The notes beneath the pieces were generated by a model, which saw only the letters and a list, made by a program, of their open reading frames with translations, made no database searches and had not been told where the DNA came from. Below, in pieces: positions 55,201 to 64,000 of a DNA stretch of 64,000 nucleotides; positions within the stretch are counted from its first letter, which is position 1, and each line of letters starts with the position of its first letter. Origin of the DNA: Epiperipatus broadwayi. Its lineage: Eukaryota; Onychophora; Udeonychophora; Euonychophora; Peripatidae. A program made the position numbers and the translations under genes. The stretch spans positions 1 to 64,000 of the forward strand of contig JAQFVV010013320.1 in the NCBI GenBank assembly GCA_028023455.1, given 5' to 3'.

Positions 55201-55302
55201 TTTTAAATAATATTTACGAATTTGTATAACCTTATATAATTTAGGTTTCATTACATAAGCTTTTAAAATATCCATTTAAATAGCATTTCTGATAGTTTTC
55301 TT
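52269..55302. other. AT-rich stretch, no gene seen
   Basis: 53550-53960 is a little less AT-rich but no protein family was recognised in six frames. Confidence 0.45.
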
Positions 55303-55620
55303 TTAAATATTTCCAATTTTTTCCTTCAAGAAGGATAAAACATTTGTCTTTATAGCATTATGATTCCATAAAACTATTATAAAACTTGTCTTATTACTTG
55401 TTGGTCTTAAACACGACTGTCTCCCTATTATAAAAAAAAATGCATGGTTCACGTTTAATCTGCAAGTAGCTTTTCTGTTAAGCTTTCTGTACAATGTCCA
55501 AAATAATACTCTGTTTACTGGAATAGTTCTCTTGGTCAATATTATTAATATTGCATCAACAATTATTATACCTGTTTTTAAATGTTTCATTAAACACATT
55601 TTACTTATTGGCATATCCAT
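55303..55620 (-). CDS. Unrecognised 105-codon ORF
   Basis: Starts MDMPISKMCLMKHLK and ends FLKEKIGNI. Contains two hydrophobic stretches (GIIIVDAILIIL near the start and HAFFFIIG in the middle) that could be membrane segments. It is long for random sequence this AT-rich. A TATA-like promoter lies about 260 bp upstream on the same strand, with an acceptor-like TTTTATTTTAG between them. No homologue or domain recognised. Could be a small gene, an exon or chance. Confidence 0.25.
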   Translation of the reverse strand: MDMPISKMCLMKHLKTGIIIVDAILIILTKRTIPVNRVLFWTLYRKLNRKATCRLNVNHAFFFIIGRQSCLRPTSNKTSFIIVLWNHNAIKTNVLSFLKEKIGNI

Positions 55621-55845
55621 ATTCTTTTTACTGCAAAGTTATATCAAGTTTTGATGAATAATCCTGGTAAAAGGGAACTTTAAATTAGCAATGCATATTT
55701 TTAATAAAGTTATTAAAATATATTTATATGCTCTCTTTGCAAATACTTTAAAATAAATATCCTATTAGTTTGCAAATATATTATACGAGAGCACTAAAAA
55801 TTGACTAAAATAAAACTTTTAAAAATTACTATCACATCGATCACC

Positions 55846-55884
55846 ACTGACACACACCAAAATCAACTGTACACAGTATTTATA
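55846..55884 (-). promoter_or_regulatory. Candidate TATA/Inr core promoter
   Basis: Minus strand TATAAATA (55884-55877) with an initiator-like TCAGT (55850-55846), A about 36 bp after the first T, somewhat wider than usual. In a (TA)-rich genome TATA words are common, so the call rests on the GC-richer surroundings and the downstream ORF. Confidence 0.25.
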
Positions 55885-56871
55885 CCCTACAAAATACTTC
55901 ATCCTACTGGTGGATGTTTACTTTTCATTTGATACCGAATTTGCATATTACTACAGTCTGATACAATTAATTTTAAAAAATAAAATATGACTCATTATAA
56001 TTTTAAAAATATTATTTAAAATATTAATTTCAAATTCAATTATTATACTTTACTACAATTAATTAAATAATTAAAATGACTTCTAAAAACAATATTTAAT
56101 AAATTTATCTCACCTTTAATATTTAATTTATCTATTTTATTTTAAAACAAAATATTTAACTTTTTATTAACTGTATTCATCTTATAATACTATTTAAAAC
56201 ATTTTATAATGACTGCTTTAATATTTTTCCTTATGATAGGCAAACAAATATATTCAATTTTATAATGCAATTTTTAAAAATATTTTGAACTTTGTTAATA
56301 CAAATACTAGCAATCATGTGTTCATAACTATATTATACAGATCATATGATGGATAGCTGAGACAGATTGTATCAAATTTTCTGTCTGAAAATAAATAATA
56401 AATTGCAAAACTATAATATTAAATAAAATAATATAATAATATAAAATTTGGAATAATAATTTGGAAAATATAGAATTAAATATAACTTTTACTACCATAA
56501 AGCTTACTTTTAGAATATGTGATATTAATTAAAATTATTAAATATAATTTATAATTTTAAATATAGCATTTATTTAACTATAAGTTTTAAACTATTAAAA
56601 TTTAACTTTTAAACATACTTTAAGCATTTATAGCTGTGTTATTTATTATGGCCAGCTTTTCCAACCATATGCAATTAATATTTTAGCTTTACTTAACTGT
56701 TTTTAAGTTATCTATCATAATTTTAAACATTACATATTTTTATTTAGCTTTAAATTGTAATTTCAAAATATTATCAATACAATATAACTATTACACAAAG
56801 AGAACATATCCTAAATTTAAAATTTTTAGTAATTTACTGTAATGAGCTGATTCTAACCTATAGAAAAGGGC

Positions 56872-56875
<4 letters not shown>
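55885..56875. other. AT-rich stretch, nothing seen
   Basis: No coding or RNA signal. Confidence 0.5.
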
Positions 56876-56914
<39 letters not shown>

Positions 56915-57192
56915 AGATATATATTTATATATATATATATGGAATTGTGATATATATATAATAATTTATATATATATATTGAATTAAATATTTTCCTGGA
57001 TTGTAATTATAGTAAAGAATATAAGTAAGGAGACTAGATTCATATAAACAGAGATAACTTTTGCTTTTTGATGTTGCCAGGTAACTATCACTTATTAATT
57101 GACAATCCTTCTGAAGCAAAACTAATTTTTCCATTAACCTATAACAGTTTTTCAACAAAAAATCCAACATAAGATTGTGTGTGTAAATATAT

Positions 57193-57257
<65 letters not shown>
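56876..57257. repeat. Cluster of (TA)n arrays
   Basis: TA runs at 56876-56911, 56920-56940, 56951-56980 and 57196-57257, with about 200 bp of non-repetitive sequence between the last two. Confidence 0.9.
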
Positions 57258-57700
<443 letters not shown>

Positions 57701-57780
57701 ATTGAGCTCAAATCACTCTGACCACACATGTGTAGGACCTTATCCATTTAAATACATAGAAAAGAGATAGACATAATACA

Positions 57781-58136
57781 GGATTGATGTATAAATATTT
57801 GAAAACCAGGCACTCTTCTCTGGCATCAGCATGGGATTTAGGTTTTTGTCATCAGATTTTAAATATGATATGGCTGGCTCAAAAGTTGGGATTGGAGTAG
57901 ATTGAAGCCTGTCCATTAAAGTCTGAAGATTTAATATCTTATTATAAACTGAGAACTAATTATATATGGGGGCGAGATGATAATCTTGACCAACTGATGA
58001 TTGCTGGTTTAGTATGAAATATGTATATTGGTGATTATTTATATTTTCTACATGTGTGTGGTTATGTGTATTTGTTGTATGAAATAGTGTGGAAAGATGG
58101 AGGGGACTTGATAATCTGAGTTTAAACCCCTTATAA
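57781..58136 (+). repeat. SINE-like dispersed repeat, copy 3
   Basis: Direct-orientation copy with GTCATCAGATTTT, TGTCCATTAAAGTCTGAAG, GAGATGATAATCTTGACCAA and CTGAGTTTAAACCCC. Forms a large interrupted inverted repeat with copy 2. Confidence 0.7.
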
Positions 58137-59289
58137 TTATATATGTATATGTATGTATTGCAATTGTAAATAAAGATGTTATACTAATTTGTAATAATGA
58201 ATCAGGACTGAACCAAATAATCTAAATCTAACTTAATATGTTGTACCAATGTTCATTCAGTCATAAACAGTTGATGACACAAATCATAGCTTAACTTTTC
58301 AAAAACATTAAATAAATATAATAAGTAAATCAAATGCCACATAAATAATGTTCATTATGATACTATTGTATGTGAACATTAATATTTATAATATATCTCA
58401 AGGTTTGTAAGCCAATAAGTAAATAACTATTCATTAAAACTTTATGTGTGTGGCTAGCACAATATCTCAAGTAATAAATAATGTCTTAAATATTATTCTC
58501 AAAGATTTAACAACATTAAGACACATATATGTTTTGTATAAATAAAGTTTCTTAGGATTTGGCTGAACACTAATGAATAATTTTGTGATTATATACAGTT
58601 CATGTCTCATAGCATATAAATATAGCTGTGAAACGAGTGAAGATTAGTTCTTAAAAGATATTTAAAATAAATAATATTTACTTAACTACTTTACATCAAT
58701 TGTAATAAGTATTGAGTAATTGTCATTAAAATTATGTCACCACATTATGATTCCAAGTGAAGATAATGATAAATAAAATGCCAATCATTATTTAAAAACA
58801 ATATTTAAATGAATTTATTAACAAAAATATGAATGCATAAATAAAAAAATATTTAAGTATTGGTACAGATACAAAGATTGATTATGGACATTAAAGCTAC
58901 CAGTGATGTTTTTTTAATTATACAGTTTCAGGGGCCATAGTTATTCTGCAATCCTAACAAATATGATTTATATGTTAATATGAGAAAATATCAATAAATA
59001 AATATATTATAAATTTCATTCACATAAATAACACAAAACTGCAACAATAAAATTTAAATAAAAAATAAATTCAATAATATAATGACAATAAATTTTAAAT
59101 AAATAAAAAATAAATTACAGGCATTTTAAAAAAAAAATAAAGTGACTAATATGGGTTCATGTCAGTGGACTGAACCTAATCGCCTGAAAAATGACAATAG
59201 ATTTATTTTTTTCTTTGTGTTTGCATTACCACATTAATTTCAATAAATAACATCATACATGTTGTCATACATTTCTCCAATGCTTCTTG
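58137..59289. other. AT-rich stretch, no gene seen
   Basis: No supported feature. Confidence 0.5.
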
Positions 59290-59700
59290 TTGTGCCATTT
59301 AGGTAGATCTCATTGTTTTTTCAATGTTTTGCATTTGCAAACCTGTATGTAGATCCAGGAAGTTATATTGATGGTTGGCTTTAAGATGTTCAGAACCAGA
59401 ATGGTGAAAATCAAGTTTTATATGCCTTCCAGCAATCCAAATAAATTGTAGTTGTATCAGTCATCTTTCTTTAATAGCATGCATAAGAATAGTAGCTGGT
59501 TTTCCTGGGACAATTACAGTCAAGCACTTGTGAGTCTCTCTATACAAGCCACTGAATAACTACTGCTGTGAATGTATTCTCTCCCTTTGGTTTTTCTACT
59601 TGCTTAGAAGGATTTCATTAGTTTCTATTTTGTTATTACCTTTGATATTACATGATGGTCTAGATAAAGCTATAGGGGCAATCGTCTTGGAGGTAGTTGT
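59290..59700 (-). pseudogene. Fossil Merlin/ISXO2-type DDE transposase
   Basis: Minus-strand fragments in order, in shifting frames: GNNKIETNEILLSK (like the G-KVEIDES-F block; the first catalytic Asp is now Asn), KNQRERI, RETHKCLTVIVPGKPATIL, TDTTTIYLDCWKAYKT (second Asp in the SDCWKAY block), HLKANHQYNFLDLHTG (like HLTVNHS-NFVDP-TG) and MQNIEKT (third catalytic Glu). This order is diagnostic of the ISXO2-like transposase fold used by Merlin elements. Numerous stops and shifts mean an old dead copy. Terminal inverted repeats were not found. Confidence 0.65.
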
Positions 59701-61865
59701 TCCAATCCAAAACTGTTTTGTTGCATAAGTATAATTGTCATTTGCTTTATTGTACACTCATTAACTTTTCATATCAACAATTAATAAATCTGACTATAAA
59801 TGACATTCTCAATCCCGGTAAACACGTCCCTTTCAGAAAAGACATTTGTTTATAACAAGATTTGAGGTTGCATTGCCATTGTGTATCTGATTAAAATAAA
59901 GTCTCATATCAAAAACCATTACTATATATTTTTTGAGGGGGTATTAACCATATATTTGTAAATATTGAATTGACTGATCTAATAGTGAAAGATTCTAAAT
60001 TATAATCATTTTTATGAAATTCTAAATGTAAAATCATAACCAATCTTACAAACATGTTAGTGTTTGTATGTGATATGTTGTATAAAAAAATAACCTAATC
60101 ACATGTTGTGAATGGAATTTATAAAATAATTATTTCGGTTTTTTAATGTTAAATGGAATTTATAAAGATTTATTAATGTTTTAATATTAAAAAGTAAAAC
60201 ATATTTATTATGCTTATGGGAAAAATATGCTTCTGAAAATGTATAATTAAAAAGACATGTCTTCCAATCCTAGTGTCCACAATCAATCTTGATGTCTGGA
60301 CTAATACTTAAGTATCAAATAAAATAAACATAAATAAATAAATATATTTGATTGCATTCTCCAAAATAAATGGGTTTATTTATAAGTCCTTTTATAAATA
60401 GTACATAATTGAAATGATGTGAAAATTTATGTGTTGCTAAAACATATATAAATTTATTAAAATGACTAGCAATTATATAGAATATGAATAAATCATTACT
60501 ATTGTAAATTATAATAGAATAAGAGATTTCACTGTGTTTTATAGATCTTCACATATATTGAAGCATGCTATCTAAATGGTATCTACGTATATTTATCTTT
60601 TTTTTGTTTAGGTATAATATTTATTTCTCCTTAAACAAACATAATGTTAACTTGATCCACATTTCATATAACATTTTCCTAAATAACAATTCTATGTTTA
60701 ATTTTTAGCAGAATATTTATTATCTTGCCATTACTGTCATATGAGTATAAAAGAAATAAAATATAAGATCTATAAAACAAGAACATGTCATAATCAATAA
60801 AAAATTTAATAATATTACTCTAATAATTATGATAATAAGAGTAATAACAATAACACATAAAAACATCTTATATCAATTAATTAATTAAACCATACTAGCT
60901 GGTCTTTGTGCTGGTAAAAATATTGAGAAATATTAACACAAGCAATGCGATTAAAATATTTCATAAACAATAAGAAAAAACAATAAATTATTAAATAACT
61001 ACTATTCATTAATGTTTATGAACAATATAAAACCATTTTATCTATGTGCACATTTATTGCATACTCCATTATCAGAATTCGTTTTACAAATAAACTCATT
61101 ATTTTTATTCTTCCAAAATTTCACTTTATAATATACAATTAGTTCACTACAGCTATTTTTCCAAAATTATTTGATAGGTTTAATATCTTTTTCACTGATT
61201 TTGATCCACATATGGTACAATGTTTCATTTTAAATGGCCAATAATAAGATTTTTATCAACATTTTACATCAATTCTTAGAGTAATTATGTCATATGTTTA
61301 CAAGGCAATTAGATTTTTGCTTGTTTATCCTCTTATATGTGAGGGATGTTATTTCTTTTGCAAAAACACAATCATTAAATTAAGTCAGAAATTCACAGGT
61401 GTTTTTAACTAAATATTCAAGTAAACTGTAGACAAAAGTCAAAACCCATTCTATAAGATGTACTAATTTTAATAATCTTAAACTATTTTAAGGACTTAAA
61501 CATATTTGACTGTATTTTTATAATTTCCACATTAAAATGAAAAATTTATACAATTTAAAAGTTTCTTGCTGTTATAAGGTAAGACATTAATCTTTATGCA
61601 ATTATTAAATTACATCTAATGATGGTGATCACAAAGTCTCATCTCCACTTCTGAGAGTGAATGCTTAATGGATACTCTAGTCAAACATATTAAGCATCAA
61701 GTAGCCTCAATGTTGAATTTGAATATTTATAGCTTACAAAGGTTTATAAGACACACTTCCCAAGAATGGAACCATGAATTTTTTTGAGTACATCCTTTTC
61801 TATTGTATATCATGTGATTGAAAAGTAATATAGATTTAAAATCTTTTTTTCTATATGTCATAGCA
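59701..61865. other. AT-rich stretch, no gene seen
   Basis: No supported feature; 59701-59830 may hold the N-terminal part of the fossil transposase. Confidence 0.45.
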
Positions 61866-61951
61866 TCAGCCAGGAGGCGAACCTGCAACAACTGTTTGCT
61901 ACCAACTGCTTGCTTACAAGATCCTGCACTGACCTCTTGGCTAACAATGGT
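61866..61951 (-). promoter_or_regulatory. tRNA-derived SINE head (A and B boxes)
   Basis: Minus strand: A box TTAGCCAAGAGGTCAGTGC (rc of 61926-61944) and B box GGTTCGCCTCC (61883-61873), spaced as in a tRNA with a long variable arm. The T-arm CAGG/CCTG pairs. No acceptor stem, so not a working tRNA. Local composition is much less AT-rich than the surroundings, as for a young insertion. Confidence 0.5.
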
Positions 61952-62843
<892 letters not shown>

Positions 62844-62861
62844 AATATTTAAAAAAATAAT

Positions 62862-64000
62862 AATTGATGTAACTGGTATAAAAATTTCTCTTTCTTCTTT
62901 TGGTGATTTGATTGGCTTGATTTGCACTTTGAACAGATTACTCTCTTACCTTCAAAATAATTTATTAGAGAGAATGGGTAATATTTTGCCTTACTTGTTG
63001 TCTATATTATTTTAATAAATTTAAATTGCTTCTTTCCATATACTAATTCATATCAAAATGTTTAACTTTATAAAAATTTTGACAACACATTAAATGTGGT
63101 AAAATATTATTAAAAATAATAAAAATATTTTATTTGTTTAAAATGGTCTTAAAAATTATTTCCATTGAATTAAAAAAAAACCATTCGTTCAACTAAATTT
63201 AATTATTAAAAATAAATACAGTAATTACGTATGCGTTTCAAAAAAAAAAGAAAGGAGCGTGAATTTAAAAGAAGATCGTCTGATAGTGTTGCTTTTGGAG
63301 GGAAAAAAAAAAGAAAATGGTAAAAGGCAAATGGTGTAAATATGATAAGCTTATTTTAAAATAGTTAACAAGTAAATGGATTACCACAAAGTTTTCTATA
63401 AACGTAAAAATAACATAGTGGTATTTAATAATAAGATGAATTGCTAAATTTAAAAGTCTGTTCAAGTCGGCTAGCCAGGTGGATCAAATTGCTAATAATA
63501 ATTTTCCAATATTACATTTGAAATATGTCGGAGCTTTCCAGTTTAAAAGCAGAATTAATTGTAAGATTTTGGTATGTTTTAAAATATTTATTATTGTACA
63601 ATTTGGAAAAATTAAATAAGTATTTTAATTACAGAAGTTTTATAAATATGAAAATTTGCTTTTTAAAAAAGAAGAAGTTTAAATTAAAGTAAAATGTTAA
63701 AGTTATTAACATAGTTTAATATTTCCATTTATAATTTTAATAAAAAAATATAGTATTGATTGATATTTAACTTTACAATGCCAGTAATATATTTGCTAGT
63801 TAATTTGTTTACCATTTGGATAATAAAAACAGTCTTCAAATAATTAATGAAAGCTATTTTCTAATTTTATTGTCAGTTTGGAATGATTAAATTAATTGCT
63901 ATAATTAGTATTCCTAGATTTAAGTGTGGATAAATAAATATCAGCATGGATGTGATAAACTTGGAACAGTTTTAATAGAGAAATGTAGAAATTAATAACT
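62862..64000 (+). repeat. Unclassified dispersed repeat, copy B (runs off the window)
   Basis: Collinear with 37976-39130 and still matching at the window end (TTAAGTGTGGATAAATAAAT, GATAAACTTGGAACA). The true right border lies outside. Confidence 0.75.
63525..63692 (+). CDS. Short frame shared by both copies of the dispersed repeat (copy B)
   Basis: 55 codons: MSELSSLKAELIV, YVLKYLLLYNLEKLNKYFN, then NMKICFL and a Lys-rich end. In frame and gap-free against 38660-38806 for about 46 codons. Function unknown. Confidence 0.25.
   Translation: MSELSSLKAELIVRFWYVLKYLLLYNLEKLNKYFNYRSFINMKICFLKKKKFKLK

Overview
This window looks like nuclear DNA of an invertebrate animal. It is extremely AT-rich and crowded with perfect microsatellites: (TA)n, (TAA)n and (GATA)n. 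Almost all the coding signal belongs to retroelements and DNA transposons that are metazoan in character: Penelope-like elements with GIY-YIG endonucleases, a Jockey/CR1-type LINE with a PHD-like finger in ORF1, an L1/Tx1-type LINE, a pol-less LTR retrotransposon and a decayed Merlin/ISXO2-type transposase. The taxon cannot be fixed from this window (arthropod and mollusc both fit). No ordinary host gene was recognised with confidence.

Layout. 1-8.1 kb: a GC-richer unclassified block at the edge, then AT-rich sequence with foldback (MITE-like) repeats, (TA)n arrays, a SINE-like repeat and a hammerhead-like relic. 8.1-10.0 kb: a young Penelope-like element (PLE1) made of a 3' coding fragment plus a large inverted copy of its own 3' end. 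Each arm carries a tRNA-like pol III promoter region and a hammerhead-ribozyme-like motif about 20 bp apart. 12.0-13.6 kb: a 5'-truncated Jockey/CR1 LINE inside (ATT)n. 13.6-26.7 kb: mostly empty AT-rich DNA with foldback repeats, a hammerhead-like motif, a 440-bp (GATA)n array and one possible exon. 26.7-29.5 kb: an old, heavily mutated Penelope-like element (PLE2). 30.8-37.9 kb: an LTR retrotransposon on the minus strand with 2.3/2.7-kb LTRs, a gag-like ORF and no pol. 38-39.1 kb and 62.9-64 kb: two diverged copies of an unclassified dispersed repeat that share a short reading frame. 41.3-52.3 kb: a (TAA)n-bounded retroelement cluster holding an L1/Tx1 LINE (plus strand, pseudogene) and a nearly complete Jockey/CR1 LINE (minus strand, broken by two single-base shifts). 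52.3-64 kb: AT-rich DNA with SINE-like repeats, a Merlin-type transposase fossil and a tRNA-derived SINE head.

How the parts relate. All three LINE copies are bounded on both sides by (TAA/ATT)n arrays, which suggests a target preference for that microsatellite. Several (TA)n arrays begin exactly at the tail of a mobile repeat, which suggests microsatellites are seeded by those tails. Six hammerhead-like motifs occur, three of them in the ends of the two Penelope-like elements, and in every one an extra base separates the CUGANGA-like box from helix II. The most unusual unit is the PLE1 terminal repeat (tRNA-like A/B boxes, then a hammerhead-like fold, then ~42-bp tandem units), which resembles a retrozyme or a ribozyme-bearing SINE.
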